64,000 nt of DNA from Nigrospora sphaerica (lineage: Eukaryota; Ascomycota; Sordariomycetes; Amphisphaeriales; Apiosporaceae): NCBI GenBank assembly GCA_018287875.1, contig JAGVVL010000001.1, positions 8,990,001 through 9,054,000 on the forward strand. Direction: 5' to 3'. Position 1 is the first letter of the stretch. Each line of letters opens with the position of its first letter. Position numbers and translations under genes: made by a program. The notes beneath the pieces are model-generated. The model did not search any database. It was given only the letters and a program-made list of their open reading frames with translations, and had not been told where the DNA came from. Positions 34,201 to 45,317 of this stretch are shown here, piece by piece.

Positions 34201-34394
34201 TATGAGTTATCCGTTACCCACCGACATCCTTTCGCCATCATCAGTCACCGCCACGCTGCCGCAGCTGCCGGGCTCGCTTTCTATGGTCACGACCCTCTGA
34301 GCTCGAGCCCCGCTGGGCAACGCTTGAGAGCCCCGTTGTCCTTCCATCGCTCGAACGAGACCGCCGTTATCATTCTCCCCCACGCCCGGGCACC
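31217..34394. other. Divergent intergenic region, no gene
   Basis: Shared promoter region of the minus-strand repeat protein and the plus-strand Doa10 gene, over 3 kb long. A C/T-rich stretch before 34394 (tcctcgtcccttgtcccctc and others) suits the Doa10 leader. No RNA gene or convincing frame was found. Confidence 0.5.
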
Positions 34395-37300
34395 ATGGAC
34401 AATTGGAACGTCGCCCCCGAGCCCGATCTCGCCGAGTATCCCAACACTGTCAAGCGGCGGCGCCTCTCGAGCACGCGAGGCGACGACATGGCCGGCACCG
34501 GCGCCGCCGCCGGAACAGCTGCCACCGGCGATGCCTCTTCGTTCCCGCGATCGCCGCGCGCGCCTTCGGCGACATCCAAATCCCAAGATACGGCCGGCAA
34601 CGATTCCGTGGGCGGCGACGTGAATACCTGCCGGATATGCAGAGGCGAGGGCACCCACGCCGAACCTCTGTTCTACCCCTGCAAATGCAGCGGTAGCATC
34701 AAGTTTGTCCACCAGGACTGCCTGATGGAGTGGCTGTCACATTCGCAGCGGAAGCACTGCGAGCTATGCAAGACGCCTTTCCGCTTCACAAAGCTCTACT
34801 CGCCTGACATGCCAAAGAGCCTGCCCTTCTATGTCTTCGCCAGCCACATGGCTAAATACCTATTCCGCAATGTGCTGGTCTGGCTGCGGGCCGTCCTTGT
34901 CATCAGCGTCTGGCTGGGCTGGCTGCCTTGGATTATGAGATCAGTGTGGTCGTTCCTGTTCTGGATCAGCGACGAGGGCCTGGGCCCCCTTCCGCCCTAC
35001 TTGCTTGAGGGGGAACGGAATGCCACGGCTGCGCATGCCGACTTTGTCGCTAGCACCGTGGCGAGCCAAGGACTGACAACCACCGTCTGCCCCGCCACGC
35101 CGTTACTGCCCGCGACCACGACGGCCGCCAGCAAGCTGGTCATTGCCCAGAACATGCCCAAGTTTCTACGAGCCTTTGGACAATACGTGAGGTTGAGCAA
35201 TAGCAGCACCAACTCACTCGTTGGCAGCGTCTCCCGGATCCTCTTTGGCGGGCCCCCCTCAGCAGCCGAACAGACGCAGCTAATATCCCTTGCCAACGTC
35301 ACCCAGGCCGGTTCCCATGGCGCCCGTCCCGTACAGCCCTCGAGCTTGTTGGGCGACGTGGGCTTCCTTAAAAACCTTACGCGGCATCCTCGGCTGAATA
35401 AGACGATTATTGCCGTGCTCGAGGGCCAGATCATCACAGTTCTGGTCATTGTCTGTTTCATTCTCATCATACTCGTGCGGGATTATGTGGTGCAGCAGCA
35501 GCCCGAGATCAACATGCGGGCCGCGTTCGCTGCCCAGGAGAACAATGGCCACGAGGGTCCCGTGGCTGTGCCCCCACCTGACCACTTTGGACCCGCTGAT
35601 GTAGAGTCCGAGACGGAGTCCGAGACGGATGATGAAGACGACACGCCCGTACACGACGATGAGTCCCCCATTGCGTACACTGGGAATGCTCGCAGGGATA
35701 CCGCCATGGCAGACGGAGACACGGACGTCCCGGCGGCGGCCCTACCACTGGATGGACGAGGCGAGCTCCCCGAACCCCCTCGTCAGAGGCCTATCGCGGG
35801 CTACCGACGACGCTTGGTGCGGCGCGAAACTGCCGATGGAAACGACGGCACCCCGACCGCCGCCGGTACGACGCCTCTCCCCGCCCCGCCCGCGGAGCCC
35901 CGGGATAATCAGATGCAGCCAGGTGTGCAGACACCTAGCGTGGTGAGTCAGTATCTGCGCATCTACCGGGAAGCCGGTGGAGACCCGGACAGGATTCTGC
36001 GCATGATTCGTGAGGAGGGCCTCGAAGAGCGGCTTGCATCGTATGTAAATGCTACACGGGCCATGCCTGGGGCCACCGATGTTGCCGAGTCCATCGCATC
36101 TACGTTGCAGCCACACCCACGTTCTGCCGTGCCGCACAATATGCCCCTGGAAATGCCGCACGCCCACACGGACCAGGCCGACATGGCTGCGGACACCAAA
36201 GGCAAGGGCAAAGAGACGGAAGACAGCCAACGAGCGCCGGAAGGTCCGGAATTTCCGTCGCAAACGTCCCAGGACCCCGGCGCCTCTAGCGCAGAACACG
36301 CGCCGTTATTCCCCTCGTCTGCCTCTTCCTCCTCGGCCAGGCCTCGGTCGGTCTCGGACGGCCCGCAACATCAGGGCTCCGTCAACCCCCTGGCGAACGG
36401 AACCTGGTCCTTTTCCAACCTGCCGCCCCAGCCACACCCCGGCGACGACGAAGTGGATACCACCCTGGACGCCGGCCCAAAGAATCCGTCGACAGCTGCT
36501 GCCTCAGCAAGCGGCTCTGCCGTGCCCGAGAACTGGGACGACGCTATCCAAACGGATCGGCATCAGGAGGCCGAGGACGACAGGCCAGAGGATGACGGCC
36601 TGTGGTCTGACGTGGACTCTACGGAGCCCGATGGCCCCCACACCGAAGGCACCGGCGAAGTCGCCGACCACATTCATGAGGATATCCAGCCAGAAATCGT
36701 CGTACCCCGGGAGCCTGGTGGGCTTGTTGACCGCGTGGCCGACTTCATGTGGGGTGATGTGGATGCGGGCGACGGCGATGAGAACGCCGGTGCTATTGAA
36801 CTGTTTCTCAATGACGGAGACGCGCCGTTTATGGAAGCGAATCGTGACGCAGACGGCCTGGGCGAGGAAGACGACGTCGAATTGGCGCCCGACGTCGTAG
36901 AGGCGGCCGCCGCTGCTGGCATTGATCCCGAAGCTCTTGAGGATGCCGAGGATTTCGAGGGCATCATGGAGCTCGTGGGCATGCGGGGGCCCATCGCCGG
37001 GCTGGTACAAAATGCCATTTTCTGCGGATTCCTGGTCATCATCACCATTTTCCTGGGCATCTTCGTTCCTTACAACCTCGGCAGACTGGCTGTCTGGGTC
37101 GTGGCTAACCCGGCTCGCATCCTGCAAATGATCCTCAGCTTCTCCAAGTTCATCCAAGACGTCTTGCTTCTGGCCGTCGGCTGGACTACCAGATGCGCTC
37201 TGGAGGTTGCCAGCGTCATGCGGATCTTATTCCGCGTCGCCGAGGGGCGCCAACTTTTGGAAACTGCAGCTGCTGACGCCAGGACTCTTACGAGAACCTC

Positions 37301-39806
37301 GCTTAACAGGATCCTCGACAGCTTCGCATCAGATTTCCCATTGATCTCTTCCAGCGAGGTGCGCAATTTCTCCGCCATTAGCCACCAGGCCCTCATCGAC
37401 ATCAAGGGCCAGATTCACGCTCTGCTCTCTGCCACCGTGGACGCCGTGGTCTTCATCCTGGGCGGAGACTACAAGGCCAAATGGACGACGCTCGCCTCCA
37501 CGGCTACCGCCGTAGCTCCTGTGGTCTGGGAGACCGTTAAGAATATCGCGGCCAACGTGGCGCGGCCCAGTTCCTGGGTCATTAGCCTCAACCTCTCGGA
37601 AACTGCGTCGACCGTTGACCCATCGCTGGCGTACTGGGGGGCCAATGACCGGACGTTTGCTATCCTCGGCGGCTACATTGCCATCTGTGTTGTGGCCGGT
37701 CTTTACCTGTCCCGGGGAACCCCCTTCTCCTCTAGCCCCACGGGTCAGGAGTGGGAGGCTTCCGTCATCGATGCGCTGAACCAAGCCAGCGGCGTGATGA
37801 AGGTCATCCTGATCATCAGCATAGAGATGCTCATCTTCCCCCTCTACTGTGGCCTTCTGCTCGACTTTGCCCTCCTCCCCCTATTCGAAAGCGCGAGCTT
37901 CAAGTCGCGGCTGATGTTCACCTACAACTTCCCGCTGACGTCCATCTTCGTGCATTGGTTCGTAGGCACGGGGTACATGTTCCACTTCGCCCTCTTCGTG
38001 TCTATGTGCCGCAAGATTATGCGCAAAGGTGTTTTGTGTAAGTTGACCGGCCCCGCGTCGTACTGATATCCCCCATACTAACCACCCTTGGCGGCAGACT
38101 TCATCCGCGACCCTGACGACCCCGAGTTCCACCCTGTGCGGGACGTCCTGGAGCGGAACGTCACCACGCAGCTGCGCAAGATACTCTTTTCGGCCTTTGT
38201 CTACGGGGCGCTCGTCGTCATCTGTCTGGGCGGCGTGGTATGGGGTCTGTCGTTGGCCCTACCCAACGTTCTTCCCATTCACTACTCGTCTAACGAGCCT
38301 GTGTTGGAATTCCCCATCGATTTGTTGTTCTACAACTTCCTCATGCCCCTGGCGGTCAAGTTCTTCAAGCCTAGCGACGGCCTCCACGCCATGTACACGT
38401 GGTGGTTCCGCAGGTGTGCCCGCAGCCTGCGCCTGACGTGGTTTCTGTTTGGCGAACGCCGCATTGACGAAGAGGGCAAGCTGAGGCTGGCGCCCGGCAC
38501 CGAGGGCGAGCAAGGGTACCCGTGGTACCGAACCCTTTTCCTCCAGGTCAGCAAGAGAAACAAGGTGGTGCCGAAGACGTGGGCCGACATGTTTGAGGCT
38601 CGACAGACGGACCCGGTGGCGCAGATGGACGCGGACGAGCTAGCGGGCCTCAACGCCATCAAGACGCGCCTCGTCGACTCGGGCCAGCTGGTGCCCGACG
38701 GTCGCTTCGTGCGCACGCCGGCGTCGGACCAGGTCAAGATTCCCAAGGGCCAGCCCGTTTTCCTACCCGTTACGGAGCGCAATAGCAGGGTGGACGGGCG
38801 TCCCGAACGGCCCGACTCTGATCTCTACACGGGCCCCCACTACCAGTTTGCGTACCTGCCGCCGCACTTCCGCACTCGCGTCTCCCTCTTCATCCTCTTC
38901 ATCTGGCTCTTCGCCGCCGTGACGGGCGTGGGCTTCACCATCGTGCCTTTGGTCTTTGGACGCTTCATGTTCAAGAAACTCATCCCGGCGCACATCCGTA
39001 CCAACGACATCTACGCCTTCAGCATCGGTGCCTACATTCTCGGGTCAATGGGGTACCTCGTGTTCCACGCGCGGCTCGTGGCGGGCAAGCTCCAGAACTG
39101 GGCCCTGACGGCGGCGGCCTCGCTTGTCGGCAGAGACGGCCTGAAACGCATCGCCGCCGTGGCGGTGAGGACGGCGAAGGTGGGCTACACGTACACGGTA
39201 CTCCTGGTGGCCTTCCCGCTGTTGACGACGTTGCTGATGGAGCTGTACGTCCTCATCCCACTGCACACATGGATACATTACACCATGACGGCGATGGAGC
39301 AGGCCCCGTTCCCCGCCCTGGCGGAAGGGCATACGATCCGCGTCATCCAAGCGTGGACGCTAGGTATTTTGTACGTCAAGCTAGGGTCGCGGGCGCTGCT
39401 CTACCGGGGCGGGCGGCCGGCGCAAGCAGTCCTTGCCGTCCTGCGCAGGGGATGGCTCGACCCGGACGTGGGGATACTGACGCGGGCCTTTGTGCTGCCG
39501 GGGCTTGTGGTGGCGGGCGTCATGATCCTCAGTCCGCCGGCAGTGGCGCGGATGTTTATTACGAGTTGGGATTACCATGGCATGGGGGTGGTCATGTTCC
39601 GCATGTCGTACCCATTGGCGGCCATGCTGTGGGCGGGGGCCTATTTGTGCCGCAGCCTCCTGCACGTGTTGGATGGCTGGCACGCGCGCGTCAGGGACGA
39701 GGCCTACCTGATGGGCGAGCGGCTGCACAACTTTGGCGGCCTCGTAGGCGCCGGCGCTAAAGGGGCCAACAGCCGTGGCGAGTGGAGGAACGGCGCACGT
39801 CTGTAG
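34395..39806 (+). CDS. doa10: ER membrane RING-CH E3 ubiquitin ligase, Doa10/Ssm4
   Basis: Polytopic ligase of the ER and inner nuclear membrane that ubiquitinates misfolded and regulatory proteins (ERAD-C). Exons 34395-38037 and 38098-39806 are joined across a phase-1, 60-nt GTAAGT-CAG intron with an actaac branch site, giving 1,783 residues. The N-terminal RING-CH (C4HC3) finger is complete: C79, C82, C96, C98, H106, C109, C122, C125 in CRIC, YPCKC, HQDCL and CELC. Membrane segments begin right after it (VLVWLRAVLVISVWLGWLPW) and continue through the large C-terminal half. The middle (residues ~365-850) is an acidic, disordered Ser/Pro insertion, longer than in yeast (total 1,319). The ~1,200-1,600 region with FPLTSIFVHWFVGTGYMFHFA and WDYHGMGVVMFRMSYPLAAM matches the conserved C-terminal part of Doa10. 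Start chosen at MDNWNVAPEPD, the first ATG, shortly upstream of the RING. Confidence 0.95.
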
Positions 39807-40295
39807 CCGAGCGGCGATGGATAGGCAATGGCTCATGAGGGTCATAGAAGGGGCTACTTCGACGTGTAGATAGCGCAACACTATGATTCTGTGCGACCGA
39901 ATACAAGGTATGCTTTTCTAGCGGACATGGGTGTTTTGGGCTGGCGAAGGTTCCTGCTGCCTATATCGTGCCTGGATGTCACCCAACGAATAGGATTGTA
40001 TGGCCCCGTCGGCGCATTCCAGCCGATGGTGAGTGGCTATTGATCACATGCTGCTCAGGGATTGTCTCGACGTGCGTCATGATGCATGGTGGAGTTCTTC
40101 GGCTGACGTTGGAGATGGAGCAGCGTCTCACATCAGCGAGAAACCCGGCGTGTCACCGATACGCGGGCGGCGCTGCCCATAACCAAAAATTACTGTCATT
40201 CCAGGGTCCCCATGCTTTTTGCTATCATGCCCATCCGCTTCGTGGACGACCGCCTCTGATTGATCACAGGCACGCGACGCATCATCTCACGCAAC
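39807..40295. other. Short intergenic gap
   Basis: Contains the Doa10 3' UTR and the promoter of the phosphodiesterase gene. Nothing else seen. Confidence 0.5.
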
Positions 40296-41462
40296 ATGGA
40301 CGCCCTTTTTCAACAGGCCGTCCAACAGAGCGAGGCGGCGCGCAAGACGACGGTGCCCTGGACGGCGGACAAGCCCTTTCCACAACCGTACTGGGGCTTC
40401 GACGCCGGGCGCGGAGACTGGGTGGCCCATGAGGCCTCGTCGTCGTCGTCGTCGTCGGCGTCCTCCCCTTCGTCTTCCTCTCTGCCGCCACCGCCGGCCC
40501 CGACGCCGTCGTCAGTGCCCATCACGCACCTGGCGGTGCTGACGTGGAACATCGACTACATGCTGCCGTACGCGCGGGCGCGCATGGCGGCGGGGCTGGC
40601 GGCGCTGCGGGCGCGGGTCGCGCGGCTGCCGGCGGCGACGGCGGCCGTCGTGTTCCTGCAGGAGTGCGTGGCGTCGGACCTGGCGCAGGCGGCGGCGGCC
40701 GACTGGGTGCGCGCCGGCTTCTGGCTGACGGACCGCGACACCGCGCACTGGGGGTCCAGCCTCTACGGCACCACGACGCTCGTGGACCGCCGGCTGCGCG
40801 TCGCCGGCCGCTGCGCCCGCCTCCACTACGGCGCCACGCGCATGCAGCGCGACGCCCTCGTCGTCGACGTGGCGCTGCCGGCGCCGGCGCCGACGGCCCC
40901 GCCCCGCGCCGTCGCCACCGTCAACACGCACCTCGAGTCCCTCGCCCTCGACCCGCCGTACCGCCCGGCGCAGATGGCGCGCGTGGCGGCGCTCCTGCGC
41001 GGCCGCGGCGACGGGGACGAGGGTCCCGAGCGGGCGGCGACCGTGGGCGGCGTCGCGGCCGGCGACTTCAACGCGGTCCAGCCCCCGGACCGCACGCTGC
41101 ACGCCGACCACGGGCTGCGGGACGCCTTCCTCGACGCCGGCGGCGCCGAGGACACGGACTCCGCCTACACGTGGGGCCCGCAGGCGGCGACGGGGCTGCG
41201 CGCCCGCTTCGGCTGCTCCCGCATGGACAAGGTCTACTACTACGACGGGGCCCACGAAGGCGGCGGGGGCGGCGGGGGCCCGCGGCTGCGCCTCACGGGC
41301 TTCGGCCGCTTCGGCGAGGGCGTCGAGCTACCGGCCGACGCGGCGCCCGAGGACGGCCGTGACGGCGAGGCCATGCGCCGCCACCTCGTCGACCTCGGTT
41401 TCGAGCGCCCCTGGATCACCGACCACTACGGCGTCTGGGCCGAGTTCGAGGTGCCGGCGTAG
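40296..41462 (+). CDS. Endonuclease/exonuclease/phosphatase-fold protein, TDP2-like
   Basis: A 388-residue intronless enzyme of the EEP (DNase I-like) superfamily. The signature motifs resemble tyrosyl-DNA phosphodiesterase 2, which releases topoisomerase II 5'-phosphotyrosyl adducts: LTWNID (metal-binding Asn region), FLQEC (catalytic Glu), VNTHLESL (His/Glu), AGDFNAVQPPD (Asp/Asn) and the C-terminal TDHYGVWAEF (Asp/His). Residues ~48-77 are a Ser/Pro-rich low-complexity linker built on a (tcg)n run around 40438-40456, so it may vary in length. A Gly run (EGGGGGGGP) occurs near residue 325. The chosen ATG at MDALFQQAVQQ is the first strong start; the frame reads open 12 codons further upstream (MITGTRR). 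Substrate is inferred from motif order; other EEP nucleases are possible. Confidence 0.87.
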   Translation: MDALFQQAVQQSEAARKTTVPWTADKPFPQPYWGFDAGRGDWVAHEASSSSSSSASSPSSSSLPPPPAPTPSSVPITHLAVLTWNIDYMLPYARARMAAGLAALRARVARLPAATAAVVFLQECVASDLAQAAAADWVRAGFWLTDRDTAHWGSSLYGTTTLVDRRLRVAGRCARLHYGATRMQRDALVVDVALPAPAPTAPPRAVATVNTHLESLALDPPYRPAQMARVAALLRGRGDGDEGPERAATVGGVAAGDFNAVQPPDRTLHADHGLRDAFLDAGGAEDTDSAYTWGPQAATGLRARFGCSRMDKVYYYDGAHEGGGGGGGPRLRLTGFGRFGEGVELPADAAPEDGRDGEAMRRHLVDLGFERPWITDHYGVWAEFEVPA

Positions 41463-42316
41463 CAGGCAGCCAGTTCCGTGTGGCTCCCCCTCTCCCCCTC
41501 CCGACGAGGCACTTTCTACGCGGGGTAGCTTCCCCCATCTCCCTACGGTTCGTGCCCAGCTGCTTCCTGGTGCTGGTGCCGGTGGAACGAATAGTGGCGT
41601 AGGCCGAGACGACGTCCTGCGTTTTTCGGTTGGGCCGGACTTCGGTAGCCCAACTGCCAGCAACCCCTGAGCTATAATAGCGATCCTTGAAACCCGAGCC
41701 TTTGATGGGCAACCACACCACCCCACCCCTTTCTCGATGGGGCGTCGAGGCCGCTTCTTGCATGTACTTTATCCCGGCGGGTCCAAAACACTTCCGCACT
41801 ATGTTCCTCTGCAATACCACGTCGTCGAGTCGCTCGTCTGTGCATAAGGTTTGCCGACCCGAAATACTTGATTACCATGCGAACCTCCCCATCTACTAAT
41901 TCCGGCAGATGGGATCCACTAGCGCGGAAATCCCTAAGGTTATGCCAACGGCATTACGAAAACCGTACACCGACGAGAGGGGGGACAAAATAAACGGCTC
42001 ACTAAGCTCACCATGACAAAGAATCCCTTGCTCTTACAGTGAGTTGGTTATTGTGATGCCTACAGACCGGCCGGGCGCCCTGAGATCGGTTGCGTCACGA
42101 GGAACGCATGTTCGCCTTCCCGGGATTAATGGAGAAGGGAGAGTCGGGAGGCGAAAACGCATCGGGCATTAATTTCATACTATCCTCCGCGGGGCCACCA
42201 TGTCCTTCACCCTTGCTCGTTCTCTTACACACGACAAAGGGACCAGGAACTATGTTTCCCTTATCAGCATCCCCCATAACCGGGATCCTTCCTCTCTTGG
42301 TGCCGTGCAGACTGGC
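41463..42316. other. Convergent intergenic region, no gene
   Basis: 3' flanks of the TDP2-like gene (plus) and the BIM1-like gene (minus). Only short open frames, no motifs. Confidence 0.5.
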
Positions 42317-43046
42317 CTAGAGGTAGAAGGCAAGGGTAAGGCCGCCCACAGCCGTCCACAGCGAGGCTGTGGGTACCAAGAGCCAGGATTGGGCACCCGA
42401 CTCTCCTTTCGGAGTCGTGGTGGTGTTGGCGTTGGCGCTCGGGTCCAACATGGCCGTGAGCTCGGGGTCTTTCTTGAACGAAGCCGTGGCAGAGCCGTTC
42501 TTGCAGTCGGACGGCAAGTTCGCGGCGGTGCCAGCGACGAAGTTGACGAGGGAGCACTGGAGATAGGGGGAAGAAACGGTCCATTAGCTTTTGGCTCCTC
42601 GGAAAAGGCGAGGCCGCGAGGAAAAAATGGGAGAGGGCGGGTGGTACCTGGTACAGCATGCCGTCGTCGCCCGACGACACAATGTTGAGCACGGCCTTCT
42701 TGCCAACAAAGCTCTCGGGGACCGACACCTTGGACAGGCAGAAGTCGCCGGGCCCCTGCTGCTCGACCTGCTGGTAGATCTCGGTCCAGTTGCCCTCGGC
42801 CTTCGGGTCCGTCGTGACGCGGAACGCCCACTGCGTGACGGGGTGGCCCGAGCTGAGGGCGATGGCGTCGCCGCCCACGTGAAAGTCAGTCGCCGTCTTC
42901 GCAAAATCGGCCGTCTCGCCACCGCAGGGCCCGATGTTCTCCTTTTCCGTGTCGGTCCCGAGCGGCGGCGGCGACCGCAAGTGGAAGTGCGCCGTCGCGG
43001 ACGACGCGAGGAGGAGCGCCGACAGGAGGGAGGCGACGGGGGCCAT
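42317..43046 (-). CDS. BIM1/X325-like GPI-anchored copper-binding protein
   Basis: Two exons, 43046-42648 and 42556-42317, are joined by a phase-0 GT-AG intron of 91 nt to give 212 residues. A signal peptide (residues 1-19, ending SSATA) leaves a mature N-terminus beginning HFHLRSP. The exposed N-terminal histidine is the hallmark of LPMO-like X325/BIM1 proteins, where it forms part of a copper site. The family hallmark GPCGG follows at about residue 40, and SSGHPVTQWAFRV around residue 68 offers a second His. Cysteines in GPCGG, DFCLSK, QCSLVNF and SDCKNG fit paired disulphides. The C-terminal Ser/Thr/Asn-rich stretch and hydrophobic tail (LWTAVGGLTLAFYL) indicate a GPI anchor. Characterised members bind copper for import and are not oxidative polysaccharide enzymes. 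Divergent from a metalloreductase 2.3 kb away. Confidence 0.9.
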
Positions 43047-45317
43047 GGTGAGTTGGTGGGTTGGCTCGTGGGGCGTGGGCGTGTGCAGGTACTACGCGCT
43101 ACTCGTCCGCTTTGGCTGGTGGTGTTGACGACCTAGGCACAAGTGCTAGCTAGCTTGTGTGACGGAACTGTATCTTGATGGGAGTTGGAGAGGAAGAGGA
43201 AGCAAGCGGGAGGAAGAGAATTGTGCTAGCTAACAGAACAAGCGCTGGAAGAGACCGTAAGAGTACATGATGTCTCACCCACGTAACTCTCCGGTCTTAT
43301 ATGGGCGGGGGCCAGCAGGCGCGTGCGGGCGGGCGGCAGGGCAGGGGCTAGTGTAAGCCGGGGCTGGAAGCCAAGGGGCGCTTCCGTGCTGTCCTTCCGG
43401 AAAAGGCGGCTCGTGAAGTTGGGATGATGCCAGACTTGGGGCGTTAGAGAGTCCAGCCGCGGCTCGATGGAGCTCGGCGGTGGCGATAGGGACGAGGGCT
43501 CCTGCAGTGCTGCAACTGCGGACCGATGCTGTTTCATGGCGTGTTGGTTCCAGTGCGACACCAGGACTATGGGACGGATGGGCTCTCCGGGTGCTAGGCC
43601 GCCTGGGGGCCGATGGCGTACTCGTATTGTTGGCAGCCAACCCTCCGTGTATGTGTCAGCCAACCCTCCGTGTATGTGTGTATCCACGTTCGACGAAAAT
43701 CCCTGTCTCGGTGTGTTCCAGGAGAAGAGTGAGTGACGGGGCCGTCTGAAAACCCCAGCGCCACTCATCGAGGTATACCATTGTGGGGACTCGACATGTT
43801 TCATGAGGCCAAGCTTTCTTGCCAAGAGAAACACCCTATGGGGGCGGGTGATTTACACACTTGCAAAGACGCAACGAACGAATGGGACGGATGGCCCGAC
43901 CATTTCGGTCCAGTGCAATCCATCGTACAGTTGTAAGAATGGGCGACCCCTCCAACGTGAGACTTGTACGGAAAGCAGCATCTCCGAGTACGAAGCAACG
44001 TTCCAAACTGCACGAACGCATCGATATGGGTACAATATATATTGGAGGCGGATCTCCAATTGCAACACACGTACCTGGGGAGGAAGGGGCACAGATCCCC
44101 ATCCTGGCGGAGATGGAAGGTATCCCGTGTAACTGGAGGCAGGGACGCTGGAGAACCCTTGAATGGTGGGGGGGTTCGAGGGGCGCGATGGCTCGGGGGG
44201 GTTCTAGCGTCGTAGCCAAAGAGCGGGGGAGGCCCTGACTCCTTCCATTTCGGGCGGTTTTCGGGGCGCCCTAGAGGGATAACTGCCTAGTACCAAAGAT
44301 TCCTGAGTCGGTTTGAGCAAGTTGTGGCTGGCTCGGGCCTGCGGCGCAAAACCAGACCAGCAAATCGTCGACGCCCTGGCCTCGGCCAATGACGCCCAGG
44401 GAAACTTGCTCAAATGCACGCCCGTGGGTTCGTCTTATCCTCGACTCCAGCGGCCATCCCTGCGCCCTCCTGCTCTTTCTACACAAGTCACAAGAAAGAC
44501 GAGAGGGCACAAGGGGCGAACCTAGACCACATGTACATGCGATCCACCGCGATGGGTGTTCCAGCATTACCATTCCTTCCCTGCTCTGCTATTCCCGGCC
44601 CGACAGGACCTGGCCAAGGCTGCCGTAGGACATAGGCCTGTGACTCGACGGCACCAGGAGGGTGAGCAGAAAGTGAGCATGTTTCCGCTTCCCCCAATGG
44701 TCTAACACGCTTGCGGCCCCTACAAACCGTTGGCGGCCTGGGATGCGCACGCCGGTAAGCTCTAACGCTTCTTGTGTGCTGACGAAACGTCTCGCCCGCC
44801 GTCTCAGGCACAGAGCGTCGGGATGGTGTCGTTCTGGGACGGATGGATTACTGGCTACCTGTGTTGCTGAGAGGCGACGCGGGCTGTCTCTTTCCAGTTT
44901 TCGGCCTATGCCATCCCATGGGTTTGGTGGCTTGAAACCGTTGTCCCGGCGGAAACTCACACCGTTCCACCACCCAAGGTGCATGTACTTGACGTATGAG
45001 TCGGAAATTTCCCACCTTCGGGTTTCCAGCCGTCCGTCTATCCATTAGCGTTCGACAGCCCGGGCTGTCCACTCTCCCGCTCACAGCGGTAGGCAATTCT
45101 GAGTTCATCTATGTCGACCTACTAAACTCTGTACCGCTTGAAACCCACCCGGGCTTGCTTCTTTGCCGGATTGGACCCTGACTGCGACGAACTCGCCGCT
45201 TCACGTCTGTCGGCCGCGGCCCCGCGAGACGGACCAGTTCAGTGTTACCCCCCTACGACAGCAATACGCCTGGATACACCCTGATTACCGTGGGAGCTCG
45301 GCTCGATCACCGCCAAA
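43047..45317. other. Divergent promoter region between the BIM1-like and reductase genes
   Basis: Serves two divergent, plausibly co-functional metal genes. A 23-bp tandem duplication lies at 43634-43679. Short open frames in this interval lack motifs. GATAA occurs near 44278, the core of fungal GATA-factor sites, but one copy is not informative. Confidence 0.5.
43634..43679. repeat. 23-bp perfect tandem duplication
   Basis: The unit cagccaaccctccgtgtatg followed by tgt occurs twice in direct succession. Confidence 0.85.

Noticed and set aside
21564..44301. Shared 15-mer gcctagtaccaaaga at about 21564 and 44287
   Set aside because: One or two chance matches of 15 bases are expected between sites in 64 kb; flanks do not align.
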